A DNA stretch of 28,170 nucleotides from an uncultured Spongiibacteraceae bacterium (GCA_946480345.1 CAMLJR010000018.1:1-28170); one strand, 5' to 3'. Positions 1 through 8,537 are shown, counted from the stretch's first letter. Notes: a model not told the origin generated them from the letters alone. Translations and numbers: made by a program.

Positions 1-324
1 CTCGGACATTACCGCGATTTGTTCAATCGGAGCACGCTTGAACTCACGTTCAAATTGTTACGCCCGCACCGCCCTACACTCGCTCTTCATCTCCAAAATG
101 CGCTGGTATTGGCCTATCCACGCGACGATTATCACACCGCGCTGACTGCTGCGGAATTGCCTCTGAACCCTGACACAATCAAGGAAATAATTGCTGCGCT
201 TTCCGCCTTGAGCAATAAACTGCTCGCCGCAGGCAGTACGCAACGTAACGAATTAACCATCGTGCGCAGCTTGATGCTCGATTGGTTAATGCTTGCCCAC
301 AACTTCGCACAACCCGCTGCGTAA
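1..324 (+). CDS. Hypothetical protein, 5'-truncated by window edge
   Basis: The reading frame is open from the first base of the window to a TAA at 322-324, so the gene most likely begins upstream and only about the last 107 residues are present. A TTG at 19 could be a start, but no ribosome binding site can be judged. The visible part is soluble and probably helical, with Leu/Ala-rich stretches such as IIAALSALSNKLLAAG near the C-terminus. It has no signal peptide, membrane segment or catalytic motif that I can name. I do not recognise the family. It converges on the YheU-like gene with about 20 bases between them. Confidence 0.5.
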   Translation, partial: LGHYRDLFNRSTLELTFKLLRPHRPTLALHLQNALVLAYPRDDYHTALTAAELPLNPDTIKEIIAALSALSNKLLAAGSTQRNELTIVRSLMLDWLMLAHNFAQPAA

Positions 325-345
325 TTTATTTATCGGGCATGACAG

Positions 346-585
346 TTACAGACTGGCTTGATATTCCTCGCGAGAAATAATCATGCAGGTCTCGGCCACC
401 GGCTCAAACACAATCAACGCGGCGCCATTTTTTAATTGAGCCTGCACTTGGCGCACTTTTTCTACCAGCTCGATCTCGACTACACCGTAGTCGGTACCTT
501 CGCGAGTAATGAATTCTTCAATCACGCCCTGCAATGCCTCGGGCGATAACTGCTCTGAAGGAATGACGATAACGCTGTCGCTCAC
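346..585 (-). CDS. yheU: YheU family protein (UPF0270)
   Basis: A 79-residue protein. It matches the small YheU/UPF0270 family in length and in its core: a leader ending in IPSEQLSPEAL, then FITREGTDYG (about residues 26-35), then a basic/Gln-rich helix and a C-terminal beta segment. The family's biochemical role is not established; E. coli YheU is an uncharacterised small cytoplasmic protein. The start is GTG at 585, overlapping the stop of the upstream DUF77 gene by four bases (GTGA), so the two are translationally coupled. Family assignment rests on remembered motif similarity and is fairly secure; no function can be stated. Confidence 0.8.
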   Translation of the reverse strand: MSDSVIVIPSEQLSPEALQGVIEEFITREGTDYGVVEIELVEKVRQVQAQLKNGAALIVFEPVAETCMIISREEYQASL

Positions 586-896
586 CGCGAAGCATCCTTC
601 GCAAGCAGTTGATTGACGCTGTCGACTTTACGCTCGATTGAATCGCTGCGATCGATACGTGTCCCGATCTTCAATGTGGTATTGATACGTGGCGCGCCCA
701 TTTCATGCACGCGTGCATGGCAACGCTTGACGGCATCCATCACCGTTTCCCATTCACCTTCGATGTTGGTGCCATATGCATGTAATTCGTGCTTTAAACC
801 AAGATCGCTAAGAATGCGCTGACATTCCGCAATGTAAGGTGACAGCGACAACGAGGTGCCAAGCGGGATTAAACAAAAATCGACAATAACCTTCAT
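582..896 (-). CDS. MTH1187/YkoF-type thiamine-binding protein (DUF77)
   Basis: A 104-residue protein of the thiamine-binding DUF77 family. Recognisable parts are the N-terminal strand MKVIVDFCLIPLG, the segment SLSPYIAECQRIL, then YGTNIEGEWETVMDAVKRCH (about residues 41-60), and a last strand TTLKIGTRID. Family members form ferredoxin-like oligomers; homologues bind thiamine or hydroxymethylpyrimidine and probably act as cytoplasmic binding proteins rather than enzymes. ATG at 896 has a good ribosome binding site (AGAGAG, 5 bases upstream). It is the first gene of a two-gene unit with the YheU-type gene. No TPP riboswitch is visible upstream. The family call is confident; the ligand here is inferred. 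Confidence 0.8.
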   Translation of the reverse strand: MKVIVDFCLIPLGTSLSLSPYIAECQRILSDLGLKHELHAYGTNIEGEWETVMDAVKRCHARVHEMGAPRINTTLKIGTRIDRSDSIERKVDSVNQLLAKDASR

Positions 897-1028
897 CTCA
901 ACTCTCTTTGCCAGTCAGACCATACGATCTAGTAATCGATAGACACCGAGGTATTATAAGGCCCGTTTCAATTCAGCGCGTCCGTTGCTTCATTCGATGC
1001 GCCTGCTTCGACACAAAAGGATTCCGGT

Positions 1029-1556
1029 ATGAATCATTCATTGGTTTTCACCTTCATCGGCGCCGATAAACCCGGGCTGATTCAGCGGCTTTCGCATACC
1101 GTTAGTCAGCACGGCGGCAACTGGCTTGAAAGCCGGATGAGTCAACTGGCCGGTCAATTTGCCGGCATCGTTCAGGTCGCCGTCGATGAGCGCCATGCAG
1201 GGGAATTGCGCGACGCGCTTCATGGTCTTGCCGGTGAGGGGCTCACGATTGTCGTAACAGCCGATCAAAGCACGCGCAAGGAAAGCGACTGTCGCCGCCT
1301 GCGGCTCAGCATTATCGGCAACGATCGTCCCGGTATCGTGCGCGAAGTTGCAGCGGCGTTAGCGCAACGTCATATCAACGTGAATGAAATGGACACAAGT
1401 ATCACCAGCGCGCCGATGAGCGGTGAACCTTTATTTGAAGCGGTAGCGGAAATTGAAGTGCCGAAATCGCTCGACATCGCCGAGCTGAATACTCAACTCG
1501 ACGCAATTGCCGATGCATTAACAGTCGATATTGATTTAGAGGAATCGCTCCGCTGA
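1029..1556 (+). CDS. gcvR: GcvR-like ACT-domain regulator (glycine cleavage system repressor family)
   Basis: A 175-residue protein with two ACT domains. The first (about residues 4-80) starts LVFTFIGADKPGLIQRLSHT; the second (about 91-170) starts LRLSIIGNDRPGIVREVAAA and contains HINVNEMDT. The D-[KR]-P-G turn in each copy is the usual ACT ligand-site signature. GcvR-type proteins bind amino acids such as glycine and modulate the activator GcvA by protein contact; they have no DNA-binding domain, and none is seen here. ATG at 1029 has AAGGA seven bases upstream. No gcv genes are in the window, so the target is inferred from the family. The gene ends one base from the convergent gene at 1558. 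Confidence 0.82.
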   Translation: MNHSLVFTFIGADKPGLIQRLSHTVSQHGGNWLESRMSQLAGQFAGIVQVAVDERHAGELRDALHGLAGEGLTIVVTADQSTRKESDCRRLRLSIIGNDRPGIVREVAAALAQRHINVNEMDTSITSAPMSGEPLFEAVAEIEVPKSLDIAELNTQLDAIADALTVDIDLEESLR

Positions 1557-1557
1557 A

Positions 1558-1989
1558 TCAAAAACTCGCGGATTCGTGCGTCCATTCGCAGCGCATCGAT
1601 AAAGGACCGCTGTTCGGTTCGTGATAATCCCGATCGGCATGCCATGTGAACGTGTGCATGCCGTTAAATTCGGTTTCAAGGTGTACCGTCGCCGACACCC
1701 AATACATGTTTTGCAATATATCCTCGAAACGTTGCAGCCACTGCTGCCACTCGTACTCAACCCCTTTATACGAATTGCCGAACGGCACGACATCGGTATG
1801 CAGATCATCGACTACCAGCGTTTCCGACGGCAGCACAAACATTTCGCGGCTGATTAACGGCCAATCCTCGATACTCGGCAGCGATGCCAATACGCGGCGA
1901 TTCGCCAAGCGTCGCTGGCGTGTCTGGTCCATGTTAGAGGTGAACACAACATCCTTGATGCAGCCATAAACCACGGATTCCTGCGACAT
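1558..1989 (-). CDS. Conserved-looking hypothetical protein, 143 aa
   Basis: I do not recognise this family. The frame is open further upstream (to 2046), but ATG at 1989 is preferred because GGAG sits seven bases before it. The protein starts MSQESVVYGCIKD and is rich in Trp, His and acidic residues. Its C-terminal half includes YKGVEYEWQQWLQRFEDIL and a His-rich section (HTFTWHADRDYHEP, about residues 112-125). There is no signal peptide or membrane helix, so it is probably cytoplasmic. It converges with the gcvR-like gene, separated by one base. Normal codon use and a clear ribosome binding site argue that it is a real gene. Confidence 0.7.
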   Translation of the reverse strand: MSQESVVYGCIKDVVFTSNMDQTRQRRLANRRVLASLPSIEDWPLISREMFVLPSETLVVDDLHTDVVPFGNSYKGVEYEWQQWLQRFEDILQNMYWVSATVHLETEFNGMHTFTWHADRDYHEPNSGPLSMRCEWTHESASF

Positions 1990-2097
1990 CGTTTCACTCC
2001 AGGCGTTACATCGATTTTTATATTTCCGGCACCTTAGCAAATGCATAAGGTGTCGCCAAGCATCTGATTCATTACCGATCGTTACAGCGCCAGCTCT

Positions 2098-3288
2098 TCA
2101 CTCGTGAGCCATCTTCACTGGCATGCGTAGCCATATGGCGACAACCGCGAATGCCAACATCGCTATTAACGCCGCCAGTAAAAATGTATTAGCCGCTGCG
2201 GAAAGACCGCTGCTAAACACATCGCTGGCATTCCACAACAACCCGCTCGCAATTGCGCCAGCGGTTGCGCCTGCGCCGAAACAAAGTCCGCTGTACAACG
2301 CCATTCCCTGCCCTTCGTGACCGCCAACGAATACGCGGCGAACGATTTCGATAGCGCTCGCATGTAACGTGGCGAAGCTCGCAGCATGCAGGCATTGTGC
2401 GACGATCAGCACCGGCAACAAATCGACGAACAACGCGATCAACACCCAACGTAATGCCGTCAGGGCAAAACTGATCAACATGATCGCGCGCACGCTGATC
2501 GCGGCAAGCAATCGATGCATAAGCAGAAACATCAACACTTCCGCGACCACACCCAGCGACCACAACACCCCGGTCTGTGCTTTTGAATAATGGTTTTGCT
2601 CTAGATAGACACTGAAAAATGTGTAGTACGGGCCGTGCGAGAGTTGCAACAAAAAATTCGCGAATAGAAACGCCAACACCATCGGCCGGCGCAAAATTAC
2701 CCATAACGATTCGCGCGTGGCAACCGCGGCAGCGCTATCGGCATAAGGTTCGCTCACCGCCAGCGTGCTTCCCCATATCGACAGCAACAGCCCGAGTAGA
2801 ATGAACGGCAATGCACTCAATGCGATGTGATCGAACAAAAAACCGAGGCCGGTAACAATCGCGATAAAACCGATCGAGCCCCAAACGCGGATCAGGCTGT
2901 AACGCTGCGCGCGTTCGCGCAAATGCGCGACCGTGACGACTTCGAACTGCGCGTGTACAGCGTTCCAGAAAAAACTGTAGCCGACGACGATCAACAGCAG
3001 CCATGCGAAATCGTGCCGAATAAAAATTCCCGAAAAAATCAGCGCGGCCGCGAATGCACCGAATCGAATAATGCGTAAACGCGCGCCGGTTCGATCGGCC
3101 AACCAGCCCCACAAATGCGGCGATATGATTTTAGTGGCTTGCAGCGCGCCGGCGAGCAATCCAATCGCTGCGGCACCGTAGCCCAATTCGCGCAAATACA
3201 GCGGCCAGAACGGTAGCCAGGCACCAAGCAAAGCGAAATAAAAAAAATAAAAACTAGAGAGGCGCCAATAGGGATATGCGGCGGACAC
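2098..3288 (-). CDS. MFS transporter, 3-phenylpropionate (HcaT/PPP) type
   Basis: A 396-residue, 12-helix inner-membrane protein of the major facilitator superfamily. The N-terminus YPYWRLSSFYFFYFALLGAW and the loop after helix 2, LWGWLADRTGARLR (about residues 58-71, the MFS motif A region), are typical of the MFS_1-like family that includes E. coli HcaT and LacY relatives. The substrate cannot be read from sequence; aromatic acid or nucleoside import are family possibilities. The start is GTG at 3288, 11 bases after the aroC stop, so it is probably cotranscribed with aroC. That neighbourhood resembles pseudomonads, where a transporter of this type follows aroC. The aroC link may only be positional. 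Confidence 0.8.
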   Translation of the reverse strand: MSAAYPYWRLSSFYFFYFALLGAWLPFWPLYLRELGYGAAAIGLLAGALQATKIISPHLWGWLADRTGARLRIIRFGAFAAALIFSGIFIRHDFAWLLLIVVGYSFFWNAVHAQFEVVTVAHLRERAQRYSLIRVWGSIGFIAIVTGLGFLFDHIALSALPFILLGLLLSIWGSTLAVSEPYADSAAAVATRESLWVILRRPMVLAFLFANFLLQLSHGPYYTFFSVYLEQNHYSKAQTGVLWSLGVVAEVLMFLLMHRLLAAISVRAIMLISFALTALRWVLIALFVDLLPVLIVAQCLHAASFATLHASAIEIVRRVFVGGHEGQGMALYSGLCFGAGATAGAIASGLLWNASDVFSSGLSAAANTFLLAALIAMLAFAVVAIWLRMPVKMAHE

Positions 3289-3299
3289 GTGCCGCGACC

Positions 3300-4400
3300 C
3301 TAATCGATAGCGCCTGGAATGATTGGCGTGCGCGAACGTACATCAGCATTTTGGCCGCGATGTCGAAGCAGATGATCCATCAGTACAATCGCCAACATCG
3401 CTTCGGCAATCGGCGTTGCGCGGATACCAACACACGGATCATGCCGGCCAGTGGTGATCACTTCGGCTGAATTGCCATCGATATCGATACTCCGCCCCGG
3501 CAGCAAAATACTTGACGTCGGTTTCAATGCGATATGCGCAACGATTTCCTGGCCCGACGAAATTCCACCCAACACGCCACCGGCATTGTTCGAGGTGAAA
3601 CCCTGCGGCGTGATTTCATCGCGATGTTCGCTGCCGCGCTGTGCGATGCAATCGAAACCGGCGCCGATTTCAACACCCTTCACCGCGTTGATACTCATCA
3701 GCGCATGGGCAATATCGGCATCGAGCCGATCGAATATCGGCTCACCCAAACCCGGAATCATGCCGCTCGCAACCACGGTGATTTTCGCGCCGATCGAATC
3801 GCCCTCTTTACGCAATTGCTGCATGAAGGTTTCCATCGCTTCGATTTTCGATGCATCCGGACAAAAGAAGGGATTCGTTTCAACGATGTTCCAGTCGACG
3901 CTTTCGATAGCGATCGGACCGAGCTGCGATAAATAACCGCGCACGGTAATGCCGCAGCGTTCATGCAGATATTTTTTGGCAATTGCGCCAGCGGCAACGC
4001 GCATCGCCGTTTCGCGTGCCGATGAACGACCGCCACCGCGATAATCGCGTACACCGTATTTTTGCTGATACGTGTAATCGGCATGCATTGGTCGAAATGT
4101 ATTCGCGATCTTTGAATAGTCCTTCGAGCGTTGATCGGTATTCTCGATCAGCAAACCGATTGGGGTGCCCGTTGTTTTTCCCTCGAACACACCGGACAGG
4201 ATTTTTACCGCATCGTCTTCGCGGCGCTGCGTCGTATAACGCGAGGTACCGGGCTTACGGCGATCCAGATCGACTTGAATATCGCCTTCGGATAATTCAA
4301 GACCTGGAGGACAGCCATCGACAATACAGCCCAACGCAGGACCGTGACTTTCGCCGAATGTAGTCACCGTAAATAATTTGCCGATGGTATTGCCGGACAT
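3300..4400 (-). CDS. aroC: Chorismate synthase
   Basis: A 366-residue protein of the usual length for AroC, the last shared step of the shikimate pathway. It converts 5-enolpyruvylshikimate-3-phosphate to chorismate using reduced FMN, in the cytoplasm. The N-terminal signature is [18 protein letters not shown] (residues 7-24), with the catalytic His in GESHG. The second signature, [20 protein letters not shown] (about 119-138), and the third, near the C-terminus ([17 protein letters not shown]), are all intact. A sigma70-like promoter lies in the gap after prmB. The MFS gene follows closely. Confidence 0.97.
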   Translation of the reverse strand: MSGNTIGKLFTVTTFGESHGPALGCIVDGCPPGLELSEGDIQVDLDRRKPGTSRYTTQRREDDAVKILSGVFEGKTTGTPIGLLIENTDQRSKDYSKIANTFRPMHADYTYQQKYGVRDYRGGGRSSARETAMRVAAGAIAKKYLHERCGITVRGYLSQLGPIAIESVDWNIVETNPFFCPDASKIEAMETFMQQLRKEGDSIGAKITVVASGMIPGLGEPIFDRLDADIAHALMSINAVKGVEIGAGFDCIAQRGSEHRDEITPQGFTSNNAGGVLGGISSGQEIVAHIALKPTSSILLPGRSIDIDGNSAEVITTGRHDPCVGIRATPIAEAMLAIVLMDHLLRHRGQNADVRSRTPIIPGAID

Positions 4401-4429
4401 AATCTGCTCGCAGAAAAATTTTAAGTCGA

Positions 4430-4459
4430 ATTATACGTAACCCAGCGAATTATCGTCAG
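4430..4459 (-). promoter_or_regulatory. Predicted sigma70 promoter of aroC
   Basis: On the minus strand a perfect -10 TATAAT (4435-4430) follows a -35-like CTGACG (4459-4454; 4 of 6 to consensus) with an 18-base spacer. The -35 overlaps the prmB stop codon. It lies 30 bases upstream of the aroC ATG, so it would give aroC its own transcript. Predicted by eye only. Confidence 0.5.
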
Positions 4460-5376
4460 AGTTCGGCGGCATGCTCAATCAGCTGTTCACGCGTCAGCAA
4501 AAATACGCCGTGCCCGCCGCGCTCGAATTCGAGCCACATGAACGGAACGCGCGGATAAGCTTCTTCGAGCGCCGGCCAGCTATTACCGACTTCGACGATT
4601 AATACGCCATTTTCTTCCAGATGGTCCGCCGCTTTGCGCAGAATAACGCGTACCAAATCCAGCCCATCGTCGCCCGCCGCCAATGCAAGGCGGGGCTCGT
4701 GACGATATTCCGCCGGCAGTTCATCCATATCGCGCGCATCGACGTACGGCGGATTGCTGACAATCAAATCGAAGCGCTCACCGCTCAGTGCGGCAAATAA
4801 ATCCGATTGCACGGCGCGCACGCAATTTCCCACATCGTGTCGCTCAATATTGCGCCCTGCCACGGCGAGTGCAGCTGGAGAAATATCCGATAGCACGACT
4901 GCTTCGACATCGAAATGCAACGCACACGCGATACCGATACAACCGCCGCCGGTACACAAATCAAGAATGCGATAAGAGCCGGCCTCCGCTTCGTCGAGCC
5001 AGGGCGTAAAGCGGGTTTCGATCAACTCCGCGATGGGTGAGCGCGGAATTAACACATTGCGATCGACATAAAACGGATAACCAGCGAACCACGCCTCGCC
5101 GGTAATATAAGGCGCGGGCAACCGCTGCACGAAACGCATTTGCAGCACATCGAAAATGCGCTCACGCTCGGCCAACGTCAGCTTTGCATCGAGCACCGGT
5201 TGCAAGGTATCGAACGGCAATGCCAGTTCGTGAAAGATCAAACCCAACGCTTCGTCATACGCATTGTCAGTGCCGTGGCCGTAAGCAATACCGGCACGCT
5301 GAAACTGCGTCATACCCCATCGCATATAGTCGCGAATCGTATGCAATTGCTCGATGATCTGTTCGCGTGCTTCCAA
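4456..5376 (-). CDS. prmB: 50S ribosomal protein L3 N5-glutamine methyltransferase
   Basis: A 306-residue SAM-dependent methyltransferase of the HemK/PrmB group, which methylates a glutamine of ribosomal protein L3. It has an N-terminal helical domain with RWGMTQFQRAGIAYGHGTDN (about 19-38), which favours PrmB over PrmC. The SAM motif is LDLCTGGGCIGIA (138-150), and the catalytic NPPY motif is at 208-211. The start is TTG at 5376: an in-frame TAG lies just upstream, GGGG precedes the TTG by about 6 bases, and the next Met would lose conserved N-terminal sequence. It is divergent from folE and upstream of aroC on the same strand. Confidence 0.93.
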   Translation of the reverse strand: MEAREQIIEQLHTIRDYMRWGMTQFQRAGIAYGHGTDNAYDEALGLIFHELALPFDTLQPVLDAKLTLAERERIFDVLQMRFVQRLPAPYITGEAWFAGYPFYVDRNVLIPRSPIAELIETRFTPWLDEAEAGSYRILDLCTGGGCIGIACALHFDVEAVVLSDISPAALAVAGRNIERHDVGNCVRAVQSDLFAALSGERFDLIVSNPPYVDARDMDELPAEYRHEPRLALAAGDDGLDLVRVILRKAADHLEENGVLIVEVGNSWPALEEAYPRVPFMWLEFERGGHGVFLLTREQLIEHAAEL

Positions 5377-5453
5377 TTTCGGCCCCTATATAAATGGTTG
5401 AATCGATGGAAATTGTGCGTCGTGCGGTGCGCACATTGTATACCTGATCGCGT

Positions 5454-5482
5454 TTGTCAGGCTTGTTTCGGCTTGTTACACT
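5454..5482 (+). promoter_or_regulatory. Predicted sigma70 promoter of folE
   Basis: TTGTCA (5454-5459; 5 of 6 to the -35 consensus), a 17-base spacer, then TACACT (5477-5482; 4 of 6 to the -10). It lies about 85 bases before the GTG start of folE. This supports the downstream start, because a TTG at 5492 would leave almost no leader. Confidence 0.5.
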
Positions 5483-5566
5483 GACCGCCCCTTGCGGTTC
5501 GATAAAAAAATCCACCTGTTTCATTCGCTGCCTATAACCGCACAGGCCCTTCGTAGAGGAACGCCC

Positions 5567-6118
5567 GTGGAAAAAGCATTCGCAAAGATTATTGAGAGTG
5601 TCGGTGAGGATCTGCATCGCGATGGTTTACGCGATACGCCGAAACGTGCCGCGAAAGCGTTCGAATTTCTCACGCAGGGTTACCAGCAATCGCTCGACGA
5701 CATCGTCAACAATGCGCTGTTCGAATCCGACTGCAATGAAATGGTCGTCGTCAACAATATCGAATTGTATTCAATGTGCGAGCATCATCTGCTGCCGTTT
5801 ATCGGTCACGCACACGTTGCCTATATTCCGCAGGGCAAAGTTATTGGGTTGTCGAAGATTGCGCGGATCGTCGATATGTTTGCGCGCCGTTTGCAGATTC
5901 AAGAGCAACTGACGCGTCAAATCGCCGATACGATTCTGCAGGTGACAGGCGCCGCCGGTGTCGGTGTGATTATCGAAGCGAAACACATGTGCATGATGAT
6001 GCGCGGCGTCGAAAAGCAGAATTCAATAATGCGGACGTCGGCAATGCTCGGTAATTTCCGCAGCGATCAAAGCACGCGCTACGAATTCCTTTCGCTGGCA
6101 GGGCTCAATCAGCGCTAA
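5567..6118 (+). CDS. folE: GTP cyclohydrolase I (type IA)
   Basis: A 183-residue enzyme that converts GTP to dihydroneopterin triphosphate, the first step of folate (and pterin) synthesis. With GTG at 5567 as start, the zinc ligands are Cys71 and His74 in [10 protein letters not shown] and Cys142 in [12 protein letters not shown]. The GTP-binding core ([20 protein letters not shown]) and C-terminal TRYEFLSL are complete. The frame runs upstream to a TTG at 5492, but GTG at 5567 has AGAGGA six bases before it and a promoter further upstream, and it gives the normal family length. It is transcribed divergently from prmB. Confidence 0.95.
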   Translation: MEKAFAKIIESVGEDLHRDGLRDTPKRAAKAFEFLTQGYQQSLDDIVNNALFESDCNEMVVVNNIELYSMCEHHLLPFIGHAHVAYIPQGKVIGLSKIARIVDMFARRLQIQEQLTRQIADTILQVTGAAGVGVIIEAKHMCMMMRGVEKQNSIMRTSAMLGNFRSDQSTRYEFLSLAGLNQR

Positions 6119-6144
6119 AACATTGCGCGATTGTTTTGCTGAAA

Positions 6145-6984
6145 TTATTCACCCCAGAATACATTGATGGTTTCAGCAATCGCCGGGGCTTGCTCCTCCA
6201 AATGGAAATGATGGCTGCCCGCCAGCGTCTGCATCCTTAACTCCTGCCACCGCTCCAGCTCGCCGGTCCGTTTCAGCATCGCGCCCACACCCTGATCAGC
6301 CAGTAATATCAAATGTGGCTGATGCGCAAAACGCGTCAGCGTCGCATCGATATGCGTCTGGCTCATTTTCACTGCGGATGCCAATCGCACGCGTGGATCA
6401 TTGCGCCAGCGCCAACCTTGCTCGGACTCGATCAATGCGCGCTCAACAATAGGCCGTGCGGCAGTTTCGCTCATGCCGGTAGCGCGGCAGCGCACGCGTA
6501 CCGCGTGATCGATCGACGAATAAATCGAACCTTCGTTGCGCGGTGCGAGATGTTCGCGCAAATGACGCGCCAGCTGATCGCAAAACGAAGATTCGGGAAC
6601 CGCGTCCGAACGCAAGCCGTCAAGCAAAACAGTGCTCGATACGCGCTCGGGTATCGTCGCCGCCAGTAACGTTGCGATGATCGCTCCGCGCGAATGTCCG
6701 ATGACATCGAACGTTGGCCATTGCAACTCATCGGCTACGCGCAGGATATCGGGCAGATCTTCCCAAATGTTGTACGACGATTGCGGCGTACGATGATAGC
6801 TGTGGCCGTGCCCTGCAAGATCAAGCGCAACAACATCGGCCTTCAACGATGGCGCCAGCGCATCGAAACTTGCTGCATTATCGAGCCAGCCATGCAGCGC
6901 GATAACGCGTCGCGAACCATTGCGCCAACGCTTAGCCGCGATCGATACACCGGCAACCGTAAGCGTGAAATTATCAGGTGACAT
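6145..6984 (-). CDS. Alpha/beta hydrolase fold protein
   Basis: A 279-residue alpha/beta hydrolase. The oxyanion region is HGWLDNAASFDALAPSL (31-47), the nucleophile elbow is GHSRG with Ser98, and the C-terminal catalytic His is one of those in GSHHFHLEE (258-261). LDLAGHGHS (54-62) is typical of the family. There is no signal peptide, so it is likely cytoplasmic. The substrate is unknown; esterase, thioesterase or C-C hydrolase are all possible, and the cap region (about 120-200) is basic and helical. It is the last gene of the gpsA-sixA-hydrolase unit, starting 7 bases after sixA. Confidence 0.82.
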   Translation of the reverse strand: MSPDNFTLTVAGVSIAAKRWRNGSRRVIALHGWLDNAASFDALAPSLKADVVALDLAGHGHSYHRTPQSSYNIWEDLPDILRVADELQWPTFDVIGHSRGAIIATLLAATIPERVSSTVLLDGLRSDAVPESSFCDQLARHLREHLAPRNEGSIYSSIDHAVRVRCRATGMSETAARPIVERALIESEQGWRWRNDPRVRLASAVKMSQTHIDATLTRFAHQPHLILLADQGVGAMLKRTGELERWQELRMQTLAGSHHFHLEEQAPAIAETINVFWGE

Positions 6985-6991
6985 GAATTAA

Positions 6992-7483
6992 TTAATACGT
7001 GGCTTTGTGGTGGTAGTCGGGGGCATGACGCAACGAGGATAGCGATGCGCAACCAGCGCCGACGGTGTCCATTTCAAGTTCGGCCAGCGACGCGGTTGCC
7101 ATCGGCGCGCCGGCGCGATAATCGGCGGCGATGAACATACCAATCAGTGCACTCACCAAGGGTTGATGACTCACCAACAACAATTCGGAGAAATCGAGCT
7201 TCTCGATTGCGGCAATGACCGCGGCTGGATCAATGTCCGGCGTTAACCACGTCGCGGTAGCGATCGAATTATTCGGCAGTGCGCGTACCGCATTTTTTGC
7301 GGTTTGTTGCGCACGCGTATAAGGACTGGCAAAAACAGTGAGATCAGGTGTCACGACGGTTGCCAACCACTCGCCAGCTGCGCGTGCGTCGCGAATGCCG
7401 CGATCGGTTAACGTTCGCTCCGAATCTCGCGAACTTTCACGCTCCGCCTCACCGTGTCGCAAAATCCAAATACGCTTTTTCAT
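6992..7483 (-). CDS. sixA: Phosphohistidine phosphatase SixA
   Basis: A 163-residue histidine phosphatase (phosphoglycerate mutase-like fold). The catalytic RHGEAE motif lies at residues 9-14 (His10 nucleophile). Other conserved points are LTDRGIRDARAAGEWL, ASPYTRAQQTA and LLVSHQPLVSAL (second catalytic His near residue 106). Family members remove phosphate from histidine of phosphotransfer proteins (ArcB in E. coli; PTSNtr components have also been proposed). ATG at 7483 has GAGGGA about six bases upstream. It follows gpsA by 22 bases. No histidine kinase or HPt gene is in the window. Confidence 0.88.
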   Translation of the reverse strand: MKKRIWILRHGEAERESSRDSERTLTDRGIRDARAAGEWLATVVTPDLTVFASPYTRAQQTAKNAVRALPNNSIATATWLTPDIDPAAVIAAIEKLDFSELLLVSHQPLVSALIGMFIAADYRAGAPMATASLAELEMDTVGAGCASLSSLRHAPDYHHKATY

Positions 7484-7505
7484 GTTAATCCCTCATTGCC
7501 TGCTT

Positions 7506-8537
7506 TTATTTTAGGGAATACTCCACATCGCGATTTTGTTCCGCGCCCATCAATGCTCCGACAACTTCCGTGATGCTACGTTCGTTATATAAAATTTCGT
7601 AGAGGCCGACGACGAGTGGCATACGCACATTGATTTGTTCCGCATGCAGCTTCAGCAGTTTCAGTGTATTCACACCTTCCGCCACCTGACCAAGATCGGC
7701 GACGATATCGCTTAATTTTTTACCCTGACCCAGCGCAAAACCCACCTGATAATTACGGCTCAATGGCGACATGCACGTCACCATTAAATCGCCGATACCC
7801 GCAAGCCCCATGAACGTCAGCGGATCGGCGCCTTTGCGCACAGCGAAACGTGTCATTTCCGCGAGCGCGCGTGTAATCAACATGCTGATGGTGTTATGGC
7901 CGATACCCATAGCTGCCGCCATGCCGGCGATAATCGCGTAGACATTTTTCAATGCACCGCCGAGTTCGACGCCAAACATATCTGCACTCGCGTAAACACG
8001 GAAATAACCATTGTGCAGTAGCGCCTGCACTGCGGTATTTAGCGATTCGTCGTCGGAGGCTATTACGGTTGCAGTAATCTGACGTGCCGCTATTTCTTTA
8101 GCGAGGTTGGGACCGCTTAAAACACCGAGCCGTACCGAAGGGATTTCTTCGCGCAACACATCGCTCATCAAGCGAAATTCGTGATGTTCAGGCCCGTATG
8201 ATTCAAGGCCTTTTGTTGTACTGATCAAGACACATTCGGGCCGTATAAAACGCGCCACCTCTTTTGCAACCTCGCGACACGATGCGCTTGGCACCGCCAT
8301 CAATACGAAGTCGGCATCGCTTACTGCGCTGCTCAGATCGGTGGTCGCCTTCACGCCGGAATGCAACGCAAAATCACCAAGGTAACGACTGTTACGATGA
8401 TCGCGATTGATTTCGTCGGCGCGCTCCTGATTGCGCAACCACAATTGCACATTGTGATTTTTTTCCGCGACGATATTGGCGAGAACCGAACCGAAACTGC
8501 CGCCGCCGAGCACCGCAACGCGATATTGTTTTGTCAT
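7506..8537 (-). CDS. gpsA: Glycerol-3-phosphate dehydrogenase [NAD(P)+]
   Basis: A 343-residue cytoplasmic enzyme that reduces dihydroxyacetone phosphate to sn-glycerol 3-phosphate for phospholipid synthesis. The Rossmann nucleotide site is VAVLGGGSFGSVLA (7-20). The substrate domain includes STTKGLE, LSGPNLAKEIA, the catalytic Lys in ELGGALKNVYAI, and GLAGIGDLMVTC. The C-terminal part EGVNTLKLLKLHAE is also typical. Length is normal. It is the first gene of a tight operon with sixA and the hydrolase. The ribosome binding site before ATG 8537 is weak. Confidence 0.96.
   Translation of the reverse strand: MTKQYRVAVLGGGSFGSVLANIVAEKNHNVQLWLRNQERADEINRDHRNSRYLGDFALHSGVKATTDLSSAVSDADFVLMAVPSASCREVAKEVARFIRPECVLISTTKGLESYGPEHHEFRLMSDVLREEIPSVRLGVLSGPNLAKEIAARQITATVIASDDESLNTAVQALLHNGYFRVYASADMFGVELGGALKNVYAIIAGMAAAMGIGHNTISMLITRALAEMTRFAVRKGADPLTFMGLAGIGDLMVTCMSPLSRNYQVGFALGQGKKLSDIVADLGQVAEGVNTLKLLKLHAEQINVRMPLVVGLYEILYNERSITEVVGALMGAEQNRDVEYSLK

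Noticed and set aside
897..1028. TATAAT at 958-953 (minus strand) as a promoter for the DUF77 gene
   Set aside because: No acceptable -35 sequence was found 16-18 bases upstream, so it was not listed as a promoter.
5492..5566. Longer folE frame from a TTG at 5492
   Set aside because: It overlaps the expected transcription start of the predicted promoter and lacks a ribosome binding site; GTG 5567 is better supported.
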